Shown here: positions 51,239 to 59,989 of the stretch, piece by piece
Numbering within the stretch: position 1 is the stretch's first letter
How the letters are laid out: the number at the start of each line of letters is the position of its first letter
NCBI GenBank assembly: GCA_046350055.1
Contig: JAXMBC010000001.1
Span: forward strand, 310,001 to 374,000
DNA from: JAEUIE01 sp046350055
GTDB taxonomy: Bacteria; Planctomycetota; Planctomycetia; Gemmatales; HRBIN36
Length of the DNA stretch: 64,000 nt
Reading direction: 5' to 3'
Notes under the pieces: model-generated
What the model saw: only the letters and a program-made list of their open reading frames with translations
Database searches by the model: none
What the model was told of the DNA's origin: nothing
Program-made: the position numbers and the translations under genes

Positions 51239-52981
51239 ATGGGACAGTTGTTACTCTTGCTGATGGTCTTCCTGCCCCTGGCGGCAGCGGTGGTCGTCTT
51301 TTTTGTGGGATCCGGCAATGCCGCCCTGGTGAAGCGCATCAGCCTCGCTGCCACTATTGCCACGTTTCTGATCTCAGTCATCATCTGCTTCAAGTACACG
51401 CCCAGCACCATCACTGACAAACAATGGTCTCCTGGCCGTGCTATGGCTAGTCCTGATGAACCGTTCCAACCCGATCCCCAGTTTACCACCAATGAAACCT
51501 GGCTGTCTTTCTTCCCCGGTGCCGATGGAAAGCCCAAGGTCGAAATCCGTTTTCACCTGGGTGTAGATGGGCTGAGCCTTTGGCTGGTTGCCCTAACGGC
51601 ATTACTGATGATCCCCTCTGTCCTGATCTCGTGGGATAGCATCACCGAACGACAGGCAGGCTATTATGCCCTGCTGCTCGTTCTCGAATCGGGAATGCTT
51701 GGCGTCTTTTGTGCATTTGACGTGATTCTGTTCTACGTCTTCTTCGAGTTTACCTTGCTACCTCTGTTCTTCCTGATTGGCATCTGGGGTGGCCCGCAAA
51801 AGCGCTACGCAGCTCGCAAGTTCTTTATCTACACCCTGACTGGAAGTTTGCTCGGTCTTGTCGCACTGGTCGGACTGATTCTGGCCCGCAGTTCGCTTGA
51901 TAACGGTGCCATCACGTTCAGCATCATTGATCTGGTTCGTAATACCTTCCATAACGGCTCCATTGAGTACGGTCTGCAATTCTGGATCTTCCTCGGCCTG
52001 TTTGCCGGGTTCGCGATCAAAGTGCCCCTCTTCCCGTTTCACACATGGTTGCCACTGGCACACGTGGAAGCGCCTACCGCGGGCTCGGTCTTGCTGGCTG
52101 GCGTTCTTCTGAAGCTTGGCACTTACGGATTTCTGCGGCTCTGTCTGCCACTTCTCCCAGAGGCATGTGTCCAGATCGGCATTCCCCTTGTCTGCTGGCT
52201 TTCCATCATCGGCATTATTTATGGTGCGCTGTGTGCCCTGGCCCAGGATGATATCAAGAAGCTGGTCGCTTACAGTTCGGTGAGTCACCTGGGCTTCTGT
52301 ATGCTCGGCCTGTTTGCACTCAATGCGGAAGGCATCACCGGATCTGTATTGCAGATGATCAACCACGGCCTTTCGACCGGTATGCTCTTCCTTATAGTCG
52401 GTATGGTGTATGAACGCTACCACAGCCGCTCGCTCAAGGAGATGGGGGGACTGGCTTCCAAGCTCAAGCTCATCGGGTTCTTCATGGTGTTCGCAGCCAT
52501 GTCCAGTGCAGGGTTGCCAGGGCTGAATGGTTTCGTTGGCGAATTCCTTTGCCTGGCTGGAATCTGGAAGGTGAACCCGCTCTACACGGTCCTTGCCGCC
52601 ATCGGCGTGTTGCTCGGTGCCTGGTATCTGCTCACGATGTTGCAGAAGGCATTCTTCGGGCCACTGAAGGAACCGGGCCAGCCGCCCGCACCCGAAGAAG
52701 ATGACCACGGCCACAGCCACGACACGCATGGCCATGACAGCCACACCGCACATGAATCACATGATCATGGCCATGGAAAGATTACCGATCTCACAACACG
52801 TGAGGCATGCATTCTGGTGCCTCTGGCAGCCTGCTGTCTTTGGATTGGCATTTACCCCAAGCCCTTTATTGATGTGATGAAGCCGGAAGCAACCGCGCTC
52901 GGCCAGCGGTTGGAAAAACCGCTGCACGAACGGCCTGCCAGCACTTCTGTCCTGGCCTCGCCGATGGGAGGAAAGCGCTAG
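51239..52981 (+). CDS. nuoM: NADH-quinone oxidoreductase subunit M, with a histidine-rich loop
   Basis: A 580-residue antiporter-like subunit. FEFTLLPLFFLIGIWGG and LAHVEAPTAGSVLLAGVLLKLG are the usual conserved helices. Near residues 485-515 is a His/Asp-rich stretch, HGHSHDTHGHDSH then HESHDHGHGK, not normally found in NuoM and able to bind divalent metal. The start was taken at the ATG after AAGTGGGA; an upstream GTG is possible. It overlaps nuoN by one base (TAGTG). Confidence 0.95.
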   Translation: MGQLLLLLMVFLPLAAAVVVFFVGSGNAALVKRISLAATIATFLISVIICFKYTPSTITDKQWSPGRAMASPDEPFQPDPQFTTNETWLSFFPGADGKPKVEIRFHLGVDGLSLWLVALTALLMIPSVLISWDSITERQAGYYALLLVLESGMLGVFCAFDVILFYVFFEFTLLPLFFLIGIWGGPQKRYAARKFFIYTLTGSLLGLVALVGLILARSSLDNGAITFSIIDLVRNTFHNGSIEYGLQFWIFLGLFAGFAIKVPLFPFHTWLPLAHVEAPTAGSVLLAGVLLKLGTYGFLRLCLPLLPEACVQIGIPLVCWLSIIGIIYGALCALAQDDIKKLVAYSSVSHLGFCMLGLFALNAEGITGSVLQMINHGLSTGMLFLIVGMVYERYHSRSLKEMGGLASKLKLIGFFMVFAAMSSAGLPGLNGFVGEFLCLAGIWKVNPLYTVLAAIGVLLGAWYLLTMLQKAFFGPLKEPGQPPAPEEDDHGHSHDTHGHDSHTAHESHDHGHGKITDLTTREACILVPLAACCLWIGIYPKPFIDVMKPEATALGQRLEKPLHERPASTSVLASPMGGKR

Positions 52982-54513
52982 TGGACAAGTTTTACCTGGA
53001 ATCGCTTTCCGGTGCTGTAAGCCTGATCAAGCCAGAAGCCCTGCTGATCCTGGCGGCGTGCGTCTTTTATGCATTCGCCCCGTTCCGCAAGGATGAAGGC
53101 CTATGGGGAAAGCTGAGCTTTCTCCTGCTTCTCACAGCCTGCTTCATGCTCACTCCTGCTCCCGAACATTTTGCCGGTAATGGCTTGTTTCGTGCGGATA
53201 ACATGAGCCTCTATGCCCGGTGGATTGGCTTGTTATCCGGCATCGGCCTGGTACTGCTTTCATGGGGGCGTGTAGCAAAAGAGTATGCCGGCGAGTATTA
53301 CGCTACATTGCTCATTGCCATCGCTGGTACAAATCTCGTTGCCGCTTCAAACGATCTGGTGTCGCTCTTTCTGGCTTTGGAACTCATCAGCATCCCGACC
53401 TACCTATTGCTCTATCTCCTCAAGAGCACCATGAAGTCGCGAGAAGCCACTACCAAGTATTTTCTGCTGAGCATCTTCTCCTCGGCCCTGCTCCTGTACG
53501 GCATGAGCTTTTTCTTTGGAGCAACCGGCACTACGAATCTGGAAGGAATGCGAGCCACCTTGCGGACAACTCCTCCTTCGCAATTCCCCGAAATGCTTAC
53601 ATTGGGCCTTATCTTCGTGGCAGCAGGTCTGGGCTTCCGGCTTACCGCTGCTCCATTCCATTTCTATGCACCTGATGTGTACGAAGGCGCTCCTACTCTC
53701 CCTGTTACTCTTCTTTCCATCATCCCCAAGATTGCCGGCCTCGTGGGTGCGTATCAGTTGATCCAGGCCACACTGCTGGTCGATCATGGTTTGGCTGAAT
53801 CGCCGATCGCTCAGCAGACTCGCGATCTCTTCTGGATCATGGCCCTCGTCTCCATGGTGCTGGGCAATGTGCTGGGACTGTTACAGAACAATATACGCCG
53901 CCTGATGGCCTACTCGGGCGTTGCACATGCTGGATACATGCTCTTCGGATTGGGTGCAGCAGCAGCGGTGCCCGGTGGCCAGTCGGGCGATGGCATCTCC
54001 GGCCTGACGGCTGTCTTTTTCTACCTCGCTGTTTACACGATCATGACGCTGGGCGTGTTTGCGGTACTGCGATACCTCGATGCCGGCCAGCGACCAGTGG
54101 AATCGATCGACGACCTGGCTGGACTGGGACAAACCAATCCTGTACTGGCCTTCTTCCTGGTGGTATTCCTCTTCAGCCTGACAGGGCTGCCCCCCACTGT
54201 AGGATTCTGGGGTAAACTCTACCTGTTCCTGGCCGGCTGGAACAGCGACGTGCATCACTATCGCGTGCTCGCGATTTTGATGGCCATCACCGCAGCCATT
54301 GGTGCCTGGTATTATCTGAAGGTGATTGGCGTGGTTTATCTGCGACAAGCAGTCAAGCCTCTCTATCCACCCATTCAGCCGATTGCTTTTCTTGTGATTG
54401 TTACCTGTGGCCTGCTCACGCTTGTCAGCTTCGTGATCCCCAACTGGTTCATGACTCCTGCCAGCCAGGCAACCAAACCGCCTCTGCTGAATGTGGTGAA
54501 AAAGGCTTCGTAA
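52981..54513 (+). CDS. nuoN: NADH-quinone oxidoreductase subunit N
   Basis: A 510-residue antiporter-like subunit, GTG start after GGGAGGAAA, in a one-base overlap with nuoM. Conserved features include FLALELISIPTYLLLYLLKS, a Lys-bearing helix, and RRLMAYSGVAHAGYML. It completes the set of fourteen subunits in the standard order A to N. Confidence 0.96.
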   Translation: MDKFYLESLSGAVSLIKPEALLILAACVFYAFAPFRKDEGLWGKLSFLLLLTACFMLTPAPEHFAGNGLFRADNMSLYARWIGLLSGIGLVLLSWGRVAKEYAGEYYATLLIAIAGTNLVAASNDLVSLFLALELISIPTYLLLYLLKSTMKSREATTKYFLLSIFSSALLLYGMSFFFGATGTTNLEGMRATLRTTPPSQFPEMLTLGLIFVAAGLGFRLTAAPFHFYAPDVYEGAPTLPVTLLSIIPKIAGLVGAYQLIQATLLVDHGLAESPIAQQTRDLFWIMALVSMVLGNVLGLLQNNIRRLMAYSGVAHAGYMLFGLGAAAAVPGGQSGDGISGLTAVFFYLAVYTIMTLGVFAVLRYLDAGQRPVESIDDLAGLGQTNPVLAFFLVVFLFSLTGLPPTVGFWGKLYLFLAGWNSDVHHYRVLAILMAITAAIGAWYYLKVIGVVYLRQAVKPLYPPIQPIAFLVIVTCGLLTLVSFVIPNWFMTPASQATKPPLLNVVKKAS

Positions 54514-54532
54514 CAATGCCGTTCATACGCTT

Positions 54533-54562
54533 AACAGCCAGAAGTCTCTTCTGGCTGTTTTC
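54533..54562 (+). terminator. Intrinsic terminator of the nuo operon
   Basis: A perfect 12-bp stem AACAGCCAGAAG/CTTCTGGCTGTT with a 3-base loop, followed by TTT, 20 bases after the nuoN stop. It is the strongest hairpin in the window. Confidence 0.9.
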
Positions 54563-54600
54563 GTATGCTAAGCTGCACCTCATTCCACGAGCTATGCATC

Positions 54601-55386
54601 ATGGATCGTCTTCCCAATAACTCCTGGCCTATTCATAACAATGCTACAGCAGCCTTGACCGACTACGCAAAACTCATTGGCATCGATCCCGCGATCGAAT
54701 GGCAGATGGAATCGAGTGAGCAACTAGCATTGCTGGCGCTGCTGCAGAACATGAAACCCGATTGCGCAGTTGAAGTGGGTTCCCGCTGGGGTGGGAGCAT
54801 GCAAATCCTCAGTCGCTTCGCGAAACGAGTAATTTCCTGTGACATAGATCCTACCTGCAAGGATCGCCTCGGCCCCAGCTACCCCAATGTCGAATTTGTC
54901 ACCGGCGATTCACAGCATACTCTGCCAATTCTGCTGAAGCAGTTGCAGAACGATGGAGTAAAACTCGGATTCCTGCTGATTGACGGCGATCACACTGCGA
55001 AGGGTGTCCAAGCGGATATTGCCGGATTGCTCGAGTACGTACCATCATGCCCGCTTTATGTCATCATGCATGACAGTTTTAACCCGGATGTGCGTGAGGG
55101 CATTCGCTCAGCTACGTGGAGCAAAAACCTGCATGTGCATTCGGTGGAACTCGACTTCATCCCTGGCGTACTGCATCAGGGCGGCGACGCACACCGCGAG
55201 ATGTGGGGAGGCTTTGGCCTGGCAGTGCTTCGTCCGGAAAGGCGCAACGGGGATCTGATTATCTCTGCACGCAAGAAAGCACTCTTCCGCGCAGTCTTCA
55301 GGCACTCAGTACACTGGTTTTTTGATCCGCCTACGCTCACGAAACGAGCAGCTCGCAAATTGCGCAAGCTGGTCGGCATGAAGTGA
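54601..55386 (+). CDS. Class I SAM-dependent methyltransferase-like protein
   Basis: A 261-residue protein. The SAM-type loop is VEVGSRWGGSMQ, followed by an acidic residue in SCDIDP and a later LLIDGDH, as in the Methyltransf_24/cephalosporin-hydroxylase-like families. The C-terminus is basic (TKRAARKLRKL). The outer ATG at 54565 lies in the nuo terminator region and is not credible. The substrate is unknown; similar proteins often act on small molecules or glycan precursors. Confidence 0.75.
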   Translation: MDRLPNNSWPIHNNATAALTDYAKLIGIDPAIEWQMESSEQLALLALLQNMKPDCAVEVGSRWGGSMQILSRFAKRVISCDIDPTCKDRLGPSYPNVEFVTGDSQHTLPILLKQLQNDGVKLGFLLIDGDHTAKGVQADIAGLLEYVPSCPLYVIMHDSFNPDVREGIRSATWSKNLHVHSVELDFIPGVLHQGGDAHREMWGGFGLAVLRPERRNGDLIISARKKALFRAVFRHSVHWFFDPPTLTKRAARKLRKLVGMK

Positions 55387-55408
55387 GATCACTCATGACT
55401 GCGAAATT

Positions 55409-55434
55409 GACACCCGGGTGAATACCCGAGTGTC
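55409..55434. terminator. Hairpin between convergent genes
   Basis: GACACCCGGGT and ACCCGAGTGTC pair with one mismatch around the loop GAAT, between the convergent methyltransferase and small secreted-protein genes. No long T tract follows on either strand, so termination is likely but not certain. Confidence 0.5.
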
Positions 55435-55446
55435 ATTGCTCAACGA

Positions 55447-55656
55447 TTAATAGATCCCAAACCAGATACCGGAAATCTGGTACATCAAACGCCATGGGCC
55501 AGGTGGTGGAGGTGGTGGATCGTTGCCGCCAGATGGATCATGGTACACGTAAGCCCATCCATCTTCAGTGATCATGAGCACCCAATCCGCTTTGGCAGCG
55601 GGTGCAGCAACCAGGAGTGCACAAGCTGCACTCAGGGCGAGCAGAAGTCGTCGCAT
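55447..55656 (-). CDS. Small secreted proline-rich protein
   Basis: A 69-residue protein, with AGAGGTAAC before the ATG. The signal peptide MRRLLLALSAACALLVAAPAAKA is typical. The mature part has Trp-rich WVLMITEDGWAYVYHD and a run of prolines, then ends ISGIWFGIY. The function is unknown. It lies on the other strand from the kinase gene, with a 235-base shared upstream region. Confidence 0.7.
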   Translation of the reverse strand: MRRLLLALSAACALLVAAPAAKADWVLMITEDGWAYVYHDPSGGNDPPPPPPGPWRLMYQISGIWFGIY

Positions 55657-55891
55657 GGTAGTTACCTCTTGAAAATACCGCTGACAGCAGGCGATCTGTG
55701 ACATAGCGGTGTCAATAGTCACGCTAACTAAAACGAGGGTGTGTTTCGATATAAATTGTAAAACTGGATAAGATGGGAATTCAGGGCAATTTGATCTAAG
55801 TCGTTATTTCTCTAGGATTTTGGTCGTTTGTCGGCATAATAGGGTAGACTGATATTATCGATGCAACCGTTACCACCAGACCTGATTTGGC

Positions 55892-58351
55892 ATGTACCTG
55901 ACTGACAATGACCCAACCCACACGTGCAACGTCTCTCTGCTGAGCGTTCCCCCGGAAGAGACAAGTACTGTCGCGGTTGAGCCCACGGAAGGTGAACAGC
56001 AGACTGATGAAGTAGTAGTTGCGGGCCCCCCCAGCACCGTGGAATCGATGCGCCTCGTGGGGCACTACAAGTTAAAACGTTGCTTGGGTCGCGGCACAAC
56101 TGGCAGCGTCTGGTATGCGGAAGACCTGGAGTTCATTGGACGTGACGTGGCGCTGAAACTGATGCATGCGGACACGCATGATGAGTACATGCTCGCCCGT
56201 TACAACAGTGAAGTGCGAGCACTGGCTCGTATGGATGATCCCCATATTGCCCGTATCTGGGAACATGGGCGTACCAGTGATGGCAAACTGTATATCGCCA
56301 TGGAGCTTGTGCCGGGAGTTCATCTCACCAAGTTCTGTGAGGCGTGGAGCCCATCCCTGCATGACCGCATCAAACTGATCATCCAGATATGCAGAGGCAT
56401 GCAGCATGCGCACCAGCGAGGCATCCTGCATCGAGATCTGAAGCCTGCCAATATTCTGGTCACGCAATTCGATGGTACAATCGTTCCCAAGATCATCGAT
56501 TTTGGCCTGGCCAAGTCTGTAACGCAACCACTGCTTCCCGGCTCGCCCGATACTACACAGATGGGCTGCCTCCTGGGCACGATCGGGTATATGAGCCCGG
56601 AGCAGGCGAGCACCGGTGTGCGGGATGTGGACACACGCAGCGATGTCTATTCCATTGCGGTCATGCTCTATGAATTGCTGACAAATACGCTCCCCATTCC
56701 ACGCGAAGAACTGAATCGTGTCTCACTTTCGCATGCTCTGGATATGATTCAGAATCGCGATGGTGATGCAGCCAGTCGACGGGTCGCACGTCATCCGGGT
56801 GCCACGGTACATGCCAGCCGGATGCACATGACTGTCGAAAAGCTCAGTCAGTGTCTCTCCGGAGATCTGGATGCCATCCTGGAGAAAGGACTGCGTAAGG
56901 AAAAGGAACTGCGTTACCAGTCAGCTGGAGAACTCGCGGACGACCTGGAACGCTATCTGCGTGGTGCAGTCGTCCATGCCAGGCAGCGCACCTGGTGGTA
57001 CCTGACTGAAAAGACGCTGAAGAGACATTGGAAACTGGCCCTTACCGCTGGCATTATTTTCCTCCTGTTTCTCGCCAGTTGGGTAGGCATGGCTTTCGGC
57101 TTTTACCATGCAGTCGTTGCCCGTGATCAGGCAGAGCAGGCACAATCAGAGCTGGAGAAAGCTAAGAATCACGAAGTCATCCTCAGGGAAGATGCTGAAA
57201 AAACGATCGCGTTTCTAGAAAAGATTCTCCATTCACCGAATCCCGTCAGATTGGGTCAGGATGTCAGGCTCCTAGATGTCCTGGATTCCGTTTACGTCAC
57301 AATCAGCGATAGTTTCAAGCAACAGCCTCGAGCGGAAGCCAAAGTGCGTGTTACGCTAGCACGTTCCTATTTACGTTTGGGAAACTCACAACGCGCACTC
57401 GATCTACTTGAACCCGTGTTACAACTGCCACTGCAACACGTTGAAGGATACCGAGGCTTGTTGCTGCACGCGGAAAGTCTGATTGTGCAGGCGATGACAC
57501 AACAGCAACGTTTCACACCGGCAGAAGCCCGTTGCATCAAACTCATCGAGACTTACCAGAAGAATCTGACAGCCGAGACTATTCCCGCTGTCTCTTCCAT
57601 CTTCCAGACATGCTCTCGCATACAAATGCAGCAAAAACGATTCGCAGAAGCTATTCACACCCTGGAAACTGCAGAGAAACTTCTTCTGCCCGTGCGTCAG
57701 CAATTCGTCACTGAATTCTGGGACATTCGCGGCATGCTCGCCTCCCATTATGCCTTCTGGAGCAAGGCGGACCAGAATCAATACGAAACTGCGCTATCCA
57801 AACTGACTGGATATCTGAACGATGCAACTGAACTGTCCCCTCGGGATCTCAAACTCGCACAAATCCTGATCTCCAAGGGGACCTTGCTGGCAAGCCACGG
57901 AAAAGTAGCGGAAGCTATTGCTTTACTGGAGCAACTGGCCGACCAGGTAGAGAAAGAAACGGGACCAGATCGCCTTCAGGTGAATGCCATCCCCATGAAC
58001 GGACCAGATCGCCTTCAGGTGAATGCCATCTCCATTAACCTGGCAAAGCTGTACTTGCAGGCGGGACAACTGAGGCAGGCGAGGTCCGCCTATCGGCAGA
58101 CCCTGGAATTCCAGTTGAAAACGTATGGCAAATCGAATGAGATCACTTTATCGACTCTTGCGGCGTTAATCCGCATTTCGCAATCGATGCATCTCTACTT
58201 TGAAGCTGCCTATTACAACACATTATTCCGAGAAGGCGTAGCACTCAGTTCTTCACTGGGTGATCCACGGTTACAAACCGCCCGAAAGACAGCTGTAGAC
58301 GTGCTAAGCAAAGCAGCACTGCAGTGGTTCTTGCTAACTGCTCGATACTAA
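55892..58351 (+). CDS. Serine/threonine protein kinase with membrane segment and TPR-like region
   Basis: An 819-residue kinase. The Gly loop is GRGTTGSVW (66-74), the ATP lysine is Lys89, the catalytic loop is HRDLKPAN (180-187), and DFG is at 203-205. One membrane helix (about 385-410, LALTAGIIFLLFLASWVGMA) splits the cytoplasmic kinase from a C-terminal TPR-like helical repeat region. This plan is common in planctomycetes. A 39-base in-frame duplication lies near residues 691-716 (GPDRLQVNAI twice). A TATTAT box lies about 40 bases before the ATG, but no good -35 box matches it. Confidence 0.93.
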   Translation: MYLTDNDPTHTCNVSLLSVPPEETSTVAVEPTEGEQQTDEVVVAGPPSTVESMRLVGHYKLKRCLGRGTTGSVWYAEDLEFIGRDVALKLMHADTHDEYMLARYNSEVRALARMDDPHIARIWEHGRTSDGKLYIAMELVPGVHLTKFCEAWSPSLHDRIKLIIQICRGMQHAHQRGILHRDLKPANILVTQFDGTIVPKIIDFGLAKSVTQPLLPGSPDTTQMGCLLGTIGYMSPEQASTGVRDVDTRSDVYSIAVMLYELLTNTLPIPREELNRVSLSHALDMIQNRDGDAASRRVARHPGATVHASRMHMTVEKLSQCLSGDLDAILEKGLRKEKELRYQSAGELADDLERYLRGAVVHARQRTWWYLTEKTLKRHWKLALTAGIIFLLFLASWVGMAFGFYHAVVARDQAEQAQSELEKAKNHEVILREDAEKTIAFLEKILHSPNPVRLGQDVRLLDVLDSVYVTISDSFKQQPRAEAKVRVTLARSYLRLGNSQRALDLLEPVLQLPLQHVEGYRGLLLHAESLIVQAMTQQQRFTPAEARCIKLIETYQKNLTAETIPAVSSIFQTCSRIQMQQKRFAEAIHTLETAEKLLLPVRQQFVTEFWDIRGMLASHYAFWSKADQNQYETALSKLTGYLNDATELSPRDLKLAQILISKGTLLASHGKVAEAIALLEQLADQVEKETGPDRLQVNAIPMNGPDRLQVNAISINLAKLYLQAGQLRQARSAYRQTLEFQLKTYGKSNEITLSTLAALIRISQSMHLYFEAAYYNTLFREGVALSSSLGDPRLQTARKTAVDVLSKAALQWFLLTARY
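57962..58039 (+). repeat. 39-bp tandem duplication inside the kinase gene
   Basis: Two adjacent 39-base units differ at 2 positions, giving 13-residue repeats beginning GPDRLQVNAI. The near-identity at third-codon positions shows that the event is recent. It lies in the helical repeat region, so it adds about one helix turn-set. Confidence 0.9.
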
Positions 58352-59721
58352 CGGGTTTTGGCCAGCTCTTTACGAATCAGCTTCTCAAGATCCGATCGTA
58401 TCTCCACGCCCCAACCAGTCATACTGGCCAGCAGAGTACCGTCGCCATCCAGGAGCACAAAGTGAGGAGTATCCACTACGCCAAAGGTGCCCATGAGCTG
58501 ACGACACGAACCACACTGAAATATGTTGGAACCATTACCTTTGACGACTGGCAACACACCTTCACGTGAAGCTAACATCACACAGTGAAAGGACTGTTTA
58601 CCGGATCGGCTTTGCCAGGCTGGCAGTTCTTCCGCCAAGGACCGAGTCAACGATGTCTCAGGACGCACAAAGACAATCAGTGTAGGCCTTCCCTTGAGTT
58701 GCGTGGACGCCATCGTTTCTCCACTGGTCGTGACGATGGTGAACGGCGGAGCCAATTGGCCTAGTTCCACACCACTGCGTTCCGCTACCTGATACTGCAC
58801 CTGAGACAACCGATTCTCCAGTGCTGCCTGAATCGTGGAGTGCATCGTAATCAGTGCTTCCCGGTAAGGTGTATCGCCCACGGAAGTCTGATACTGTACC
58901 AGGCGATTCTCCAGTTTTTGCCAGGAGACGCGGGTAGCTTTTTCAAGTGGCAACGCAGATAGAGTCTGCACGTCAGCCTGGAACAGTTTAATATTGTCGA
59001 TATCGAGAAGCCGGGCCTCGAGCATCGGTCCCGCCAAACGCTCCACACTCTTGAGAGAGTAGACTGTAATGATGCGACCGGTGACCTGGCGATGTGCCGG
59101 TGCCCGCCGTTCGATCAGTCGTTCCACCTTAGTGGGTAACGTGGCACGACTGCTGTAGGTTAATTGATCGGAACGCCGCCAGGCTGTGCTGTCGCCACGG
59201 GGTCGTTTCCAGTCAATGGATTCCTGGATGCCTGTGATGACCTGCTCCTGCTGCTGCTCTTTGGCAGGCAGCCAGGTAAACTGTCGTGGTTGTCTGCCCG
59301 GTTCGCGCGCGTCCCACGTGGCATTCAGGGTCAGTGGATGATCAGGCAATGGCAGGAGTAAACCGTTTTCCCAGGTTGCAGGACGATCAACCACCAGCGC
59401 TTTTCCTGACGGCGACGAACACGAAGTGATATTGCCTCGTCCATCTACCATGGCCTGTGTGAGATGAACCGAAAGCCCCTCTTCCGCGCGAGCCAGGTTC
59501 TTCTGCAACAGTTTGGTGCAAAAGACCAGTTCCGCATTGGAGCCAGTCACTTTGCTCACCAGCACTCGGAGTTCGAGGGAGTATTCCTGGATGACCTGCC
59601 AATCTTCGACGGGCCCCATTTCTTTAACAGAGCCGTGATAGACATACTCCTGCCCCACCTGCCACTGCGGTGCGAAACGTTCTGGTTCCTGGAGAAGTAC
59701 AGCAAGAATCAAACCAAGCAT
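58348..59721 (-). CDS. Secreted or membrane-anchored protein with thioredoxin-like C-terminus
   Basis: A 457-residue protein with AGGGAGG six bases upstream of the ATG. The short N-terminal hydrophobic run MLGLILAVLLQ may be a signal. About 300 residues follow with no named family. Then a redoxin-like domain begins GQLAPPFTIVTTSGETMAST, with a CGSC pair at residues 403-406 in place of the usual N-terminal CxxC, and the cis-Pro region DTPHFVLLD. The position of CGSC after the beta strands, not in the first helix, is odd. It ends convergently with the kinase gene with a 4-base overlap. Confidence 0.65.
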   Translation of the reverse strand: MLGLILAVLLQEPERFAPQWQVGQEYVYHGSVKEMGPVEDWQVIQEYSLELRVLVSKVTGSNAELVFCTKLLQKNLARAEEGLSVHLTQAMVDGRGNITSCSSPSGKALVVDRPATWENGLLLPLPDHPLTLNATWDAREPGRQPRQFTWLPAKEQQQEQVITGIQESIDWKRPRGDSTAWRRSDQLTYSSRATLPTKVERLIERRAPAHRQVTGRIITVYSLKSVERLAGPMLEARLLDIDNIKLFQADVQTLSALPLEKATRVSWQKLENRLVQYQTSVGDTPYREALITMHSTIQAALENRLSQVQYQVAERSGVELGQLAPPFTIVTTSGETMASTQLKGRPTLIVFVRPETSLTRSLAEELPAWQSRSGKQSFHCVMLASREGVLPVVKGNGSNIFQCGSCRQLMGTFGVVDTPHFVLLDGDGTLLASMTGWGVEIRSDLEKLIRKELAKTR

Positions 59722-59989
59722 GCGTGCCTCCCTGCACGGTGAACCTGAAGTATAACGGCACTGGTAATTGGGGCAACTGCAGGTTAGGCACATGGCATGT
59801 AACTACCTGCCTTCTGGAATGTCAATACACGAAGAATACCGACAGCCCTACCAGTCGTACCACCTGTAACGTCCGTTTAGGGACATAACACTCATCCCGT
59901 GCCCGCATAACGCGGAGCCTCTGTTGCCCTCATGAGCTATGCCGATTATGCTGGCGATGCGTCTCTCCTCTGCCGAGATCTGAGTTCCC

